Shown: positions 6,267 through 14,530 of the stretch, piece after piece | Layout of the letters: each line of letters begins with the position of its first letter | How positions within the stretch are numbered: position 1 is the stretch's first letter | NCBI GenBank assembly: GCA_965602675.1 | Contig: CBFCZO010000052.1 | Coordinates: 1 to 20,282 of the forward strand | Length of the DNA stretch: 20,282 bases | Reading direction: 5' to 3' | Origin: DATKUA01 sp965602675 | Lineage (GTDB): Bacteria > Acidobacteriota > DATKUA01 | Translations under genes and position numbers: made by a program | Notes under the pieces: generated by a model | What the model saw: the letters and a program-made list of their open reading frames with translations, nothing else | The model's database searches: none | Told to the model about the DNA's origin: nothing

Positions 6267-6645
6267 GATAAGAAACGAGCGTGGGAGCGGGGAGACGGGA
6301 CGCCTTCTACTGCTTCAGTACGAGGGGGAGGAGCGGCGGGAGCGGGCTGACGGCTTGAGGGCGCTGGGCTTTGAGGTGGTGACGGCCGATCCTTTCGACC
6401 TGCACTGGCCGAAGATGATTGCCGGCGGGAAGTGGGCGGCGGTGGTGATCGACATGGGGTGCATGAACGATATTGCGGTGGAGGTGGCGGCGGAGCTGGA
6501 GGAGAACGCCGAGCCCTTGCGGATTCCGATCGTACTCACGGGCTCTCCCGATCGGGATGCCGACGAGTTGCCGACGCCGTTGAGGGACAGCAAACGTATT
6601 GCATCCGATGCGGAGTTGGCGGAATTGCTGGCGCAGCTTTGGTAA
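6250..6645 (+). CDS. Small receiver-like protein of unknown function
   Basis: The 131-residue product starts at ATG 6250, inside the end of the nitroreductase gene, with GAGGG 8 nt upstream. After a charged N-terminus the core reads like a CheY fold: strand RLLLLQYEGEE (18-28), helix, strand FEVVTAD, strand AAVVIDMG (63-70) with D68 at the phosphoacceptor place, strand IPIVLTGS (92-99), and a lysine at 115 before the last helix. The acidic pair that binds Mg in true receivers is not obvious after strand 1 (only E25, E27, E28), so it may be a degenerate receiver. No output domain and no kinase are nearby. The family assignment is tentative, but the gene itself looks real. Confidence 0.6.
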   Translation: MPRGGEIRNERGSGETGRLLLLQYEGEERRERADGLRALGFEVVTADPFDLHWPKMIAGGKWAAVVIDMGCMNDIAVEVAAELEENAEPLRIPIVLTGSPDRDADELPTPLRDSKRIASDAELAELLAQLW

Positions 6646-6705
6646 GATCACAGGCTATGGTTTCGTTGAATTTTTAACCGTGCCGGTTTTTGCGTTGGGG
6701 GAGTC

Positions 6706-9282
6706 TTGTTAAGAGGCGATAGAATTTTGCTCTACGCGGCGGTGGTGTTTGCCGCCTGGGCGGCGGCATGCTGGTTCTCCCAACCCTTCGATCATCCATT
6801 TCTGGGATTGGCCGTTTTCGACGTAGATGCAGCGATTCCGTCTATTGCATGCCTGCTGTCGCTGGCTGGCGCTTCGGTCTTTTGGTTATTGCGGAAAAAG
6901 ACAGAACCCTTGCGGAAGGCCCGGGCGTGGATCTTGCGGAACAGGATTTTCGTGTTCGGCCTGGCTGCCTGCCTGGTCGTGCACATTCTGCTGCAACTGC
7001 CGGCCATCGTGATGTACCAGGGTGCCAACAACGGCGACAGCAGCCAATACGGCATTGCGGCATATCACATTGCATCGGGCGAGATCCGCCCAATGCACAT
7101 GCTTGGTAAACGCCATATCGGCTCGTTTCCGCACCACCTCACGGCGCTGCTGAACGTGTCGTTCGGCAAGAGTCCGGCTCATCTGCGCATCGTCAACACT
7201 CTGTTCTATCTGGGCTTTATTGTTCTGCTGGCGGCGTTGGTCAAAAGAATCGCCGATTTCAAGGTTGCCTTGATAGCAGCGGCGCTGGGCGCGGTTGCTC
7301 CGAACCACGTCTTCCACAGCACTACCTACTCTGAGTTCCCTGAGATGCTGTTTTGGGGTACGGCGGCACTACTGACAGCCGTGCGCATGACTGAGAGGGA
7401 CAGACCTGGATTCAGGCAGTATTTCCTGCTGGGATTTGTGGCCGGGATGGGTTTGTGGGCTCATCCGCAATTCCTGTCGTTTCTTCTGGCGGCGATGATC
7501 GCGCTGTTTCTCAAGGATAAGCTGTTCATCATCCGGCCGCAGGTTTCGGCGGCTGTGCCGGGATTCCTGACCGGGGGGGTGGTGATCCTGGTTAATTCAT
7601 GCTTTTACAGGGAGCCGTACCTGGAAAGCATCGTGCGGGCTGATTTCGACGTGGGGCGGATGGCGGGCGCATCGGTGAGGTTTTTGCAGTACATACCCGC
7701 CTATCTCGGGCTGACGTTCAAGGAAACCGTGGAGTTGCTGTTCCATCCGCTGGCGGTCGCCGCCGTCATTGCGATTGCCGCAGCGTGCCTGGCGGTCTAT
7801 TTCCATGATGCTCGGGAGGAACTCGGACAGGCTTTCCGCCTTCGGAATTTCGGTGTGAGGAAATTGATGCCCGGCCTGCTGCTGCTGTCTGTTTTCCTTG
7901 TATTTGTCGGCAGCAGTCCGATCCGGAGCGTAGATTCCGTGCGCTATATTTTCCCGATCTGGCCGGCGATTGTGGTGATCATCGCCCTTGCGGCGGCGGT
8001 GCTGATGCGCAAGCGCAAGGTCATCGGTTGGGCGGTCCTGGTGGCAGTGTTGACGGTGTTCCTGATGTCGACGTGCATCGACATTTTGAATATCACCGAG
8101 CGGGAGGGCTATCACAGGCGCTGGGTGGAATTCTGCAGAAGCAAGGGAATCACGCGCTTCTACGGTCCGTGGATAAGGACTTATTGGACGACGTTTGTCA
8201 CGGCGGAGGAGATTATCGGCGCCAATTATCCGTTCGAGTGGGAGCCGTATCTCGAATATCAGAGGATAGTGGGGGAATCCGAACGTCCGCCGGCGTTTCT
8301 GTTCGCCGGGAAAACCTCTCGGCAGGAAGAGTTTGAGAGGATCCTGGAGAGGCTTGATATATCCTGCCGGAAGACGACGCTCGAGATCGGCAGGGTGTTT
8401 TTCGATTTGAGTAAGAGGCTGACTTTCGCGCAGTTGTACGGCCTGAAGGATGGTAGATACGAAGCCGAAATCAGCGCTTGGGAGACGCATAAGATTTCGG
8501 GCTTTGGGCGCAAATCGGGGCTATACCTGGTTGAGGTGACCGCCCGTAACAGCGGAGAGATCTCCTGGATTCCCAATGGCGAGAATGGGCATGTCGAGTG
8601 CGTAGCAATCGATTCGAGCGGATTAGAACTTCGCCGCTCTGTTCTCTACCGCGAAGTCGCCCCCGGCGAGACCTGCGCCTGGCGTTTTCTTTTGGATGCA
8701 GGATCTCCGCCCGGCGGCAAGTTTACCATCGATGTGCGCGTGAACGATGTTCCGATGACGAAGGGCGCGTTGCTGTTGGAGCCGGGCGAGGAGGAGGGAG
8801 GGAGCAATCCGATCAGAGTGAGCAAGCTGAATCCGGTGCGGCTTGGAGGTGAGAGGCACAATTTGCTCAGTGAGGATTATATGTTCCTGGAGGGCTGGGG
8901 GGAGCGAACGGAGAACGGGATCTGGAGTGAAGGCGGTTTTTCCAGAATAGGTTTCGTACTGAGGGATTCCCGAGGGCTGGTAATGAATGCGCGCTTGAGG
9001 CCTTTTGAGTCGAGGTTTATGCCGAAGGGAGAGCACAATGTGGAGTTCCTTCTCAACGGACAGCCGCTGGGACGCATCGCCGATTTGCGCAGTCCCCAAA
9101 AAATCTTGCTCAACCTTCCGGAAAGCGGGCTCAGGCCGGGCTTGAATGTGATTGAATTGAAGTATGGTGTTATAGAACCCTATATGTGGCGTGCGCGAGG
9201 GGGATTGAACTTCCGCTACCATCGGCGGGCTATAGGATTGATTCACCTGCGCATCAGGAACGCGAATGAGAGTGAAGATTAA
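6706..9282 (+). CDS. GT-C type membrane protein with large C-terminal beta-rich region
   Basis: The 858-residue protein has about 11-12 membrane segments in residues 8-456 (for example 8-24, 43-62, 80-103, 163-182, 238-269, 282-300, 348-366, 387-402, 415-456). The first large outer loop has NNGDSSQYGIAAYHI (108-122), resembling the acidic catalytic loop of GT-C glycosyltransferases (ArnT/PMT type) with D111 as candidate, and RYIFPIWP (413-420) is also GT-C-like. Residues 460-858 are soluble and probably periplasmic. Two beta-sandwich-like parts are suggested: about 605-685 (VEVTARNSG...VAPGE) and 727-850 (GWGERTENGIWSEGG, LNGQPLG), the second like carbohydrate-binding modules. The likely role is transfer of a polyprenyl-phosphate-linked sugar to an envelope target. 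The TTG start at 6706 has a GGGGGAG very close upstream and is uncertain. Confidence 0.75.
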   Translation: MLRGDRILLYAAVVFAAWAAACWFSQPFDHPFLGLAVFDVDAAIPSIACLLSLAGASVFWLLRKKTEPLRKARAWILRNRIFVFGLAACLVVHILLQLPAIVMYQGANNGDSSQYGIAAYHIASGEIRPMHMLGKRHIGSFPHHLTALLNVSFGKSPAHLRIVNTLFYLGFIVLLAALVKRIADFKVALIAAALGAVAPNHVFHSTTYSEFPEMLFWGTAALLTAVRMTERDRPGFRQYFLLGFVAGMGLWAHPQFLSFLLAAMIALFLKDKLFIIRPQVSAAVPGFLTGGVVILVNSCFYREPYLESIVRADFDVGRMAGASVRFLQYIPAYLGLTFKETVELLFHPLAVAAVIAIAAACLAVYFHDAREELGQAFRLRNFGVRKLMPGLLLLSVFLVFVGSSPIRSVDSVRYIFPIWPAIVVIIALAAAVLMRKRKVIGWAVLVAVLTVFLMSTCIDILNITEREGYHRRWVEFCRSKGITRFYGPWIRTYWTTFVTAEEIIGANYPFEWEPYLEYQRIVGESERPPAFLFAGKTSRQEEFERILERLDISCRKTTLEIGRVFFDLSKRLTFAQLYGLKDGRYEAEISAWETHKISGFGRKSGLYLVEVTARNSGEISWIPNGENGHVECVAIDSSGLELRRSVLYREVAPGETCAWRFLLDAGSPPGGKFTIDVRVNDVPMTKGALLLEPGEEEGGSNPIRVSKLNPVRLGGERHNLLSEDYMFLEGWGERTENGIWSEGGFSRIGFVLRDSRGLVMNARLRPFESRFMPKGEHNVEFLLNGQPLGRIADLRSPQKILLNLPESGLRPGLNVIELKYGVIEPYMWRARGGLNFRYHRRAIGLIHLRIRNANESED

Positions 9283-9334
9283 GGCCGGAGTGCCGGGAAA
9301 ACCTTCATTCGGTCGACGCTAATGTTTCCATTAC

Positions 9335-9363
9335 TTACCTGGAGTGAGAGTTGCCTTTAGAAT
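9335..9363 (+). promoter_or_regulatory. Candidate promoter for yjbQ
   Basis: TTACCT (9335-9340), a 17-nt spacer and TAGAAT (9358-9363). The -10 box is one base from consensus and the -35 is weak. The gap of 114 nt after the previous gene leaves room for an independent promoter. Confidence 0.35.
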
Positions 9364-9396
9364 CGATATAAAGCGGAGAGAGAGCGGGAGGACCGG

Positions 9397-9813
9397 ATGA
9401 GGCATTACAGAAAGGAGTTGTGGTTCGAGGTGCCGACGCGCCGGGCGCTGATCAACATCACGCCGCAGGTTAGGGAATGCCTGCGGGAGAGCGGCATCCG
9501 CGAGGGATTGATCTTGTGCAACGCGATGCACATCACGGCGTCTGTTTTCATCAACGACGACGAGAGCGGCCTGCATCACGACTACGAGGTGTGGCTGGAG
9601 AAGCTGGCGCCGCACGAGCCGGTGAGCGGCTACCGGCACAACGTGGGGGAGGACAACGCGGACGCGCACATGAAGCGCCAGATCATGGGGCGTGAGGTGG
9701 TGGTGGCGGTGACTGACGGGGAGCTGGATTTCGGGACGTGGGAGCAGATTTATTATGGGGAGTTCGACGGGCGGAGGCGGAAGCGGGTGTTGGTGAAGAT
9801 TATCGGGGAGTAG
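9397..9813 (+). CDS. yjbQ: YjbQ family protein (UPF0047, secondary thiamine-phosphate synthase-like)
   Basis: This 138-residue protein spans the whole YjbQ domain. Family landmarks are HITASVFINDDESGLHHDYE (45-64), GYRHNVGEDNADAHMKRQIMG (78-98) and the closing GELDFGTWEQIYYGEFDGRRRKR (108-130). Members bind a metal through conserved histidines (here H45, H81, H91) and E. coli YjbQ has weak thiamine-phosphate synthase activity in genetic complementation, but the true role is unsettled. ATG 9397 has GGGAGGA about 6 nt upstream, a strong site. It is flanked by a 114-nt gap upstream and an AT-rich island downstream, so it is probably a single-gene unit. Confidence 0.92.
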   Translation: MRHYRKELWFEVPTRRALINITPQVRECLRESGIREGLILCNAMHITASVFINDDESGLHHDYEVWLEKLAPHEPVSGYRHNVGEDNADAHMKRQIMGREVVVAVTDGELDFGTWEQIYYGEFDGRRRKRVLVKIIGE

Positions 9814-9824
9814 GAAAGAAGTAA

Positions 9825-9853
9825 TTGTGTGGTAACATCAATTTGTGCATAAT
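9825..9853 (+). promoter_or_regulatory. Candidate promoter of the AT-rich orphan gene
   Basis: TTGTGT (9825-9830), 17 nt, CATAAT (9848-9853). It gives a start near 9861, about 70 nt before the ATG at 9931. In AT-rich DNA such matches are common, so support is modest. Confidence 0.3.
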
Positions 9854-9930
9854 CACGTCATAAATGCATGATTAATAATATGTGTAACACAGCATTCTTC
9901 GTTGTTTGACAATGACGCGGAGGTATGTAA

Positions 9931-10350
9931 ATGGATACAACTATTATAGCTGCCATAGTAGGGGCTCTAGCTGGAGCGGTTATGTACTTTTTCATAAACT
10001 CTTGGGAAAATCGGTTGAGAGTTTCTATCTATCTTGAAAAAATGGTGTTGGTTTCGCTTCTTGTTGTTTCCAATCAAACACCATGTTATCAGTTGGCCAT
10101 TAGGAATCTGAGCAGCTACCCGATTGAAGTTAATGGCGCAACGGCAATGTATTCCGACGGTACAGGCGTTTTGCTTACTCCTAATGATTTTATACTACCA
10201 ATAACAATACCGCTTACAGTCAAATCGAGATCGGGCGAGTCTATCCATATTTATCAAGAGGCAATCGAAGATATTAAATGGAGTAAAGTTGTGTCATTTT
10301 CAATTTCTACAACTTTAGGGGAAGAGATAAAGATGAAAAAAAGCATTTAA
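9931..10350 (+). CDS. Orphan membrane-anchored protein in an AT-rich island
   Basis: I do not recognise this 139-residue protein. It has one N-terminal membrane segment (about 4-22, TIIAAIVGALAGAVMYFFI) with few flanking charges before it and NRLR after it, which suggests the rest faces the cytoplasm. The remainder looks beta-rich with YQLAIRNLSSYPIEVNGATAMYSDG (72-96), a layout like small immunoglobulin-type domains with a conserved 'NLS' turn. It ends in a basic MKKSI. ATG 9931 has GGAGG 7 nt upstream, a good site. Codon use is strongly AT-biased and unlike every neighbour, so recent transfer is likely. There is no partner gene in the island. Confidence 0.7.
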   Translation: MDTTIIAAIVGALAGAVMYFFINSWENRLRVSIYLEKMVLVSLLVVSNQTPCYQLAIRNLSSYPIEVNGATAMYSDGTGVLLTPNDFILPITIPLTVKSRSGESIHIYQEAIEDIKWSKVVSFSISTTLGEEIKMKKSI

Positions 10351-10516
10351 ATATATTTGAAATAAATTAAGGGAAGAAATAAACAAAGCGCAGAAAAATA
10401 TGGATGAAAAGCAATAAATCAAAAAATAACTGTTCAAGCGAGTTCTATCAACTATGGCGATAGTCATGCTAGCCGTCTGATTCATAGATCCGGAGTTGGT
10501 TGTAGAACAAAGCTGG

Positions 10517-10545
10517 TCAGGCCTGATGAATAAGGCCCCTACGGG
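10517..10545. repeat. TCAGGCCTGA palindrome plus GGCCCCTACGGGG tail
   Basis: The palindrome 10517-10526 is followed by TGAATAA and CCCC-TAC-GGGG (10536-10546), echoing the hairpin-plus-GGCCCCTACGGG layout at 4323-4360. Confidence 0.5.
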
Positions 10546-10603
10546 GAGGCATTTGGGGGAGGGGGAAAGAATAAAAAGAAGATGAGCAGGGGTGGTTCTT
10601 TGC

Positions 10604-10636
10604 GGGACGGAGGCCGTAAACGACCTCCCTACAGTG
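10604..10636. repeat. Imperfect hairpin, copy B of the dispersed 33-nt repeat
   Basis: It pairs GGAGGCCG with CGACCTCC around TAAA, and ends CCCTACAGTG like copy A at 4557-4589. Stem pairs C-G in copy A are A-T and G-C here, and the C-A mismatch is kept. Confidence 0.7.
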
Positions 10637-10727
10637 AATTGCGGGGATCAGCGATGTTATCCTGCCGCCGGTGCGAATCAGGCGGACGTGTCCGCTGCGG
10701 TTGTGGAGGCGGGGGACGAAAGATAAG

Positions 10728-11681
10728 ATGTCGGCGGAGGGGGCGATTCCGTCGATGTCGAGGCCGCTTAGAAAGAGAGTGCGCGACGGGCTGGTTTACC
10801 GGCTGGCGCAGATGATGTGCTTCATGGGGAGGTTGACGCCGCGCCCGATCGGCTACGCTGCGGCGGAGACGCTGGGATCGATCGGCTACGCGCTGGCGGG
10901 GAGGGAGCGCCGCAAGACCAAGCGAAATCTTGAGCTGGCCCTCGGAGAGGAACTGAGCGGGAAGGAACTGCGCAGGATTGCGCGGGGCATGTTCGTCCAC
11001 TACGGCAAGGTGGGCTACGAGGTGTCGCGGCTGGCGAAGTTGTCGAAGGAGAAGATCAGCGAGCAGATCGATTTCGAGGGCCTGGAGGTCGTCGAGGAGG
11101 CGGTGAGGGACGGCAGGGGGGTGATCGCCGCGACGGGGCACATCGGCAATTGGGAGATGATGGGCGCGGCGGTGTCGCTGCTGGGCCTGCCGGTGAATGT
11201 GATCGCCCGGCGGCTGAGCAATCCGCGGTTGAACGAGATGGTGATCGGGCTGCGGGAGCGGATCGGGATCAGGACGATCATGCGGGAGTCGACCGACAGC
11301 GCGAAGCAGATACTGCGGGCCCTGAGAAGGGGCGAGTTGCTGGCGTTGCTGATCGACCAGGACGTGAGGGTTGAGGGTTGTTTCGTCGAATTTTTCGGAA
11401 GGCCGGCGTTTACGCCCACGGGCGCGGCAGCCTTGGCTCAGCGGACGGGCGCGCTGCTGGTGGCGGCGTCGATCCAGAGGCTGGACGAGGGGAGGCACCT
11501 GGTTCGCGCGCTGCCGGTTGAGATAGCGAGGAACGGCGATGCGGAGCGTGCTATCATAACCGCCACAGCCGAAGTGACGGCTCATTTCGAGAGGTGGATC
11601 CGCGAGCGCCCGGAGCAGTGGTGCTGGAATCACGATCGCTGGCGGAGGAGCGCCGAGGCGGCGGGAGCGGCGGGATCATAG
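10728..11681 (+). CDS. LpxL/HtrB-type lipid A acyltransferase
   Basis: The product belongs to the lysophospholipid acyltransferase family that adds late acyl chains to lipid A at the inner membrane. The catalytic H-x4-E motif is HIGNWE (138-143). RRLSNP (161-166), GELLALLIDQD (202-212), FFGRPAFTPTGAAALA (222-237) and the closing ERPEQWCWNHDRW match the family in order. The N-terminus (about 22-58) has a hydrophobic and basic stretch as membrane anchor. Length is 317 residues from ATG 10728, or 308 from ATG 10755; both have purine-rich but distant ribosome sites, and I cannot choose firmly. A lapB-like gene follows 39 nt downstream, a functional match. Whether it adds the first or second secondary chain is unknown. 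Confidence 0.88.
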   Translation: MSAEGAIPSMSRPLRKRVRDGLVYRLAQMMCFMGRLTPRPIGYAAAETLGSIGYALAGRERRKTKRNLELALGEELSGKELRRIARGMFVHYGKVGYEVSRLAKLSKEKISEQIDFEGLEVVEEAVRDGRGVIAATGHIGNWEMMGAAVSLLGLPVNVIARRLSNPRLNEMVIGLRERIGIRTIMRESTDSAKQILRALRRGELLALLIDQDVRVEGCFVEFFGRPAFTPTGAAALAQRTGALLVAASIQRLDEGRHLVRALPVEIARNGDAERAIITATAEVTAHFERWIRERPEQWCWNHDRWRRSAEAAGAAGS

Positions 11682-11720
11682 GCGCCGCGGAGAATAGGGC
11701 GGCCACAGCGGGGTTTTGGA

Positions 11721-12902
11721 ATGTATCTGGATTACATCAGCCTGTTCTGGGTGATACTTGGCGTGCTGGTCTCCGGCATCCTGATGGGGCGCATCTGGTC
11801 GTATTTTTCTGCGCGTGAGGAGGGCCTGATTTCTCGGAAGCTGGTGAGGGGCTCTTCGTCGTATGTGCTGGGGATGAACTACCTGATCTCCAACCAGCCC
11901 GAGCTGGCGATCATGGAGCTCAACCGCGCCGCCGAGCAGGACCCTGAGGCCGTCGAGGTGCACATCGTCCTGGGCAATCTCTACCGCGAGAAGGGCCAGG
12001 TCGAGCGCGCGATCCAGATTCACAACACGATCCTGAGCCGCAAGGGCTTGAGCCCCTCGGAGGAAAACCTGGCGATGTTCTGCCTCGGGCTGGATTACAA
12101 GAGCGCCGGTTTTGTCGACCGGGCGATCGACATCTTCGAGCAGATCATCGACGCCGACCGCTCCGACGAGGGCGCCGTCGCCAACCTGGTGAAGCTCTAC
12201 GAGGAGGTCGGCCAGCTCGACAAGGCGTACAAACTGCAACTCGAGCTGGGCCGGCTGCGTCGCGACGAGGATTTGAGCACGCTGGCGTTTCTCGAGGTCC
12301 AGATGGGCAAGAAGCTGCTGGACCGCGATGAGCTGGAGGGCGCGGAGCGGCGCTTCCAGCGGGCGATCGATCTCGAGACGCGCACCTACCCGGCTTACCT
12401 CTATTACGGGGATCTGCTGCTCAAGCGGGGCGAGCGGGAGAAGGCGGTGGAGATGTGGGAGCGGATGGCGCGGACGAATTACAAGCGCGCGCACCTGGCT
12501 TTCGACCGCCTGGCGCAGGCTTATCATGATCTGGATAAAGACGGAACGATGGAGGAATTGCTGCGCGAGGTGATGGAAAACCACCGCTACGATTGGCGGA
12601 GCAGGGTTTTCCTGGCGCAGATATACGCGGGGCGGGGGGAGTATGAGAGAGGCTTCGAGCTGTTCAGGCAGGCAGTCGAGCTGAATCCTCACAGCCTTGC
12701 GATTCACCAGAAGGTTTGGAAGCTGCTGAGCGGCAGCGAGCCGAATGGTTCGCTGCTGGAGGATTACATAACGTTGACCGAGGAGATCGTGTTTTTCCTC
12801 GATCCTTTCGTCTGCATAGTATGCGGCTACAAGACGACGGAATTCCTCTGGAAGTGTCCGCACTGCCACTCCTGGGACAGTTTCGCCGAAGCGCGGATGT
12901 GA
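11721..12902 (+). CDS. lapB: LapB/YciM-like TPR protein with rubredoxin-type zinc motif
   Basis: This 393-residue protein has the LapB layout: an N-terminal membrane helix (about 5-24, ISLFWVILGVLVSGILMGRI), then TPR repeats through about residue 350, then a C-terminal metal motif with C365, C368, C379 and C382 (CIVCG...CPHCHSWDSF). In E. coli, LapB bridges LpxC and the FtsH protease to tune LPS synthesis, and also helps recruit LPS enzymes; the helix and the cysteines are needed there. All parts are present here, and the gene follows an lpxL-like gene. lpxC and ftsH are not in this window. ATG 11721 has only a weak GGGG upstream. The membership is clear; the regulatory role in this organism is inferred. 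Confidence 0.85.
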   Translation: MYLDYISLFWVILGVLVSGILMGRIWSYFSAREEGLISRKLVRGSSSYVLGMNYLISNQPELAIMELNRAAEQDPEAVEVHIVLGNLYREKGQVERAIQIHNTILSRKGLSPSEENLAMFCLGLDYKSAGFVDRAIDIFEQIIDADRSDEGAVANLVKLYEEVGQLDKAYKLQLELGRLRRDEDLSTLAFLEVQMGKKLLDRDELEGAERRFQRAIDLETRTYPAYLYYGDLLLKRGEREKAVEMWERMARTNYKRAHLAFDRLAQAYHDLDKDGTMEELLREVMENHRYDWRSRVFLAQIYAGRGEYERGFELFRQAVELNPHSLAIHQKVWKLLSGSEPNGSLLEDYITLTEEIVFFLDPFVCIVCGYKTTEFLWKCPHCHSWDSFAEARM

Positions 12903-12992
12903 TCGGAATCGACCTTTAAGCGATCACCAGGTCGGAAATCGTGTTAACCGGCGGGTGATTTTTCGAGCGGAATCAGGTGGAAAGAGGCAGAG

Positions 12993-14510
12993 ATGGAGAA
13001 CAGGACTTTCGCTTTTGATCTAAAACCCTTCGGTGAGCCGGGAGAGAAGCGCGAGGCGGTGATCGTCGGGCTGGTTGAGGGGCTGAGCGAGCCGGGCGAC
13101 CGGATAATGGCTCTGGACAGCACGGCGGGCGGGATAATCGGGACCGCTCTGGCGGAGGGCGATTTTTCCGGCCGTGCGGAACAGGTGCTGCCGTTGCTTT
13201 CGACGAAGCAGACGGGGCCGCGGCGGATAATCCTCACGGGTCTGGGCAAGGCAGCCGATCTTGACGACGAGCGCGTGCGCAAGGCGGTGGCGGCGGGGTG
13301 TAAGGCCGCTGAGAGACTGGAGATCGAGACGCTGTGCGTGGACATCGGATCGCTGGCGGTGGCGGGGCCGGACCTGGTTCGTTGCGCGGAGCTGGCCGCC
13401 GAGACGGTGCAACTAGCTCTGTGGCATAACCTGAAGTATCGCTCGGAGTTGAAGGAAGAGGAGCAGCCCAAGGTTGGCAGGATCGAGCTGCTGTGGCCCG
13501 AGGATAAAGTTCCCGCCGAGGCGACGGCGGGCGTGAATCACGGGATGGTGACAGCGGGCGGGACCTGTTACGCGCGGGAGTTGATCGGCCGCCCCGGCAA
13601 TGAGCTGTTCCCCGAAGCGTTGGCCGAGGAGGCGGCGAGGGTGGCGGGGCGCCATAATTATTCGGTCGCGGTGTTCGGCGCGGATGAGCTGAAGGAGAAA
13701 GGGTTCAACGCGCTGCTGTCGGTGGGTATGGGCAGCGCGCGTCCGCCGTGCCTGATCGTGATCGATACGGCGCCCGAGAGCGGGAAGGCACCCGTTGTGC
13801 TGGTTGGCAAGGGGATCACGTTCGACACGGGCGGGATATCGATCAAGCCGGCGAAGGGCATGGATGAGATGAAGGGCGACATGGCGGGCGCGGCGGCGGT
13901 GCTTGCTGCTGTGGATGTGCTGGGGAATCTCAAGAGTGAGCGCAGGGTGGTGGCGGTGATTCCTGCGGCGGAGAACATGCCAAGCGCTTCCGCACAACGC
14001 CCGGGCGATATCTGGACGAGCTACCAGGGGACGACGATCGAGGTGCTCAACACCGATGCCGAGGGCCGCCTCGCGCTGGCGGATGCGCTCGCCTACGCGG
14101 CCAAGGAGTACTCGCCGGAGGTGATGATCGATCTGGCGACAATCACCGGCGCGTGTTTCATTGCGCTGGGCGACATAGCGGCCGGGCTGCTGGGCAGCGA
14201 CAACGATCTTTGCATCCAGCTCGAGAGGGCGGGGGCGAAGACCGGCGAGCGGGTGTGGCGCCTTCCCCTGTGGCCGGATTACGACGAGCAGTTGAAGAGC
14301 GAGATAGCGGATATCAAGAACATCGGCGGGCGCGGCGCGGGGGCAATTACAGCGGGCGCTTTCCTCAAGCGTTTCGCAGGCGAGACGCGCTGGGCGCACG
14401 TCGACATCGCCGGGGTGTCGTGGCTGGAGAAGGGGCGTGGTTACATGCCTACGGGTCCTGTGGGATTCGGGGTGAGGCTGCTGGTGGAGACGCTGACGCG
14501 CCAGCTCTGA
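12993..14510 (+). CDS. pepA: Leucyl aminopeptidase (M17 family)
   Basis: A cytosolic two-metal aminopeptidase that removes N-terminal residues from peptides, usually as a hexamer. The N-terminal macro-like domain (about 1-165) is less conserved. The catalytic domain holds K273 and D278 in VGKGITFDTGG, K285, D296 in MKGDMAGA, and D355, E357 and R359 in NTDAEGRL; all metal and bicarbonate-site residues are present. The 505-residue length is typical. ATG 12993 has AAAGAGG about 7 nt upstream. E. coli PepA also binds DNA in Xer recombination; nothing here tests that. It sits 90 nt after lapB and converges with the minus-strand cluster. Confidence 0.95.
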   Translation: MENRTFAFDLKPFGEPGEKREAVIVGLVEGLSEPGDRIMALDSTAGGIIGTALAEGDFSGRAEQVLPLLSTKQTGPRRIILTGLGKAADLDDERVRKAVAAGCKAAERLEIETLCVDIGSLAVAGPDLVRCAELAAETVQLALWHNLKYRSELKEEEQPKVGRIELLWPEDKVPAEATAGVNHGMVTAGGTCYARELIGRPGNELFPEALAEEAARVAGRHNYSVAVFGADELKEKGFNALLSVGMGSARPPCLIVIDTAPESGKAPVVLVGKGITFDTGGISIKPAKGMDEMKGDMAGAAAVLAAVDVLGNLKSERRVVAVIPAAENMPSASAQRPGDIWTSYQGTTIEVLNTDAEGRLALADALAYAAKEYSPEVMIDLATITGACFIALGDIAAGLLGSDNDLCIQLERAGAKTGERVWRLPLWPDYDEQLKSEIADIKNIGGRGAGAITAGAFLKRFAGETRWAHVDIAGVSWLEKGRGYMPTGPVGFGVRLLVETLTRQL

Positions 14511-14530
14511 TTCGTCGATACCGGCGGTGA

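Larger units (their letters stand above)
10351..10727. other. Non-coding: AT-rich trailer then repeat patch
   Basis: The first part (to about 10480) continues the AT-rich island without a gene. The composition then returns to GC-rich at the repeats 10517-10545 and 10604-10636. A dyad GCGGAC-GT-GTCCGC lies at 10682-10695, before the lpxL-like gene. No convincing promoter is seen. Confidence 0.65.

Noticed and set aside
6676..6691. AACCG-TGC-CGGTT followed by TTT before the GT-C gene
   Set aside because: A 5-bp stem and short T-run make a very weak terminator, and the geometry alone is not enough to call it.
10682..10695. Dyad GCGGAC-GT-GTCCGC sharing the core ACGTGT with the dyad at 1576-1589
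   Set aside because: Six-bp arms at fixed spacing are expected about five times by chance in 20 kb, and the arms differ; too weak to propose a shared regulator.
10629..14399. Long minus-strand open frames opposite lpxL, lapB and pepA
   Set aside because: They mirror well-supported genes, are rich in R, H, P, Q and L as expected from high-GC antisense frames, have no recognisable motif and no ribosome sites.
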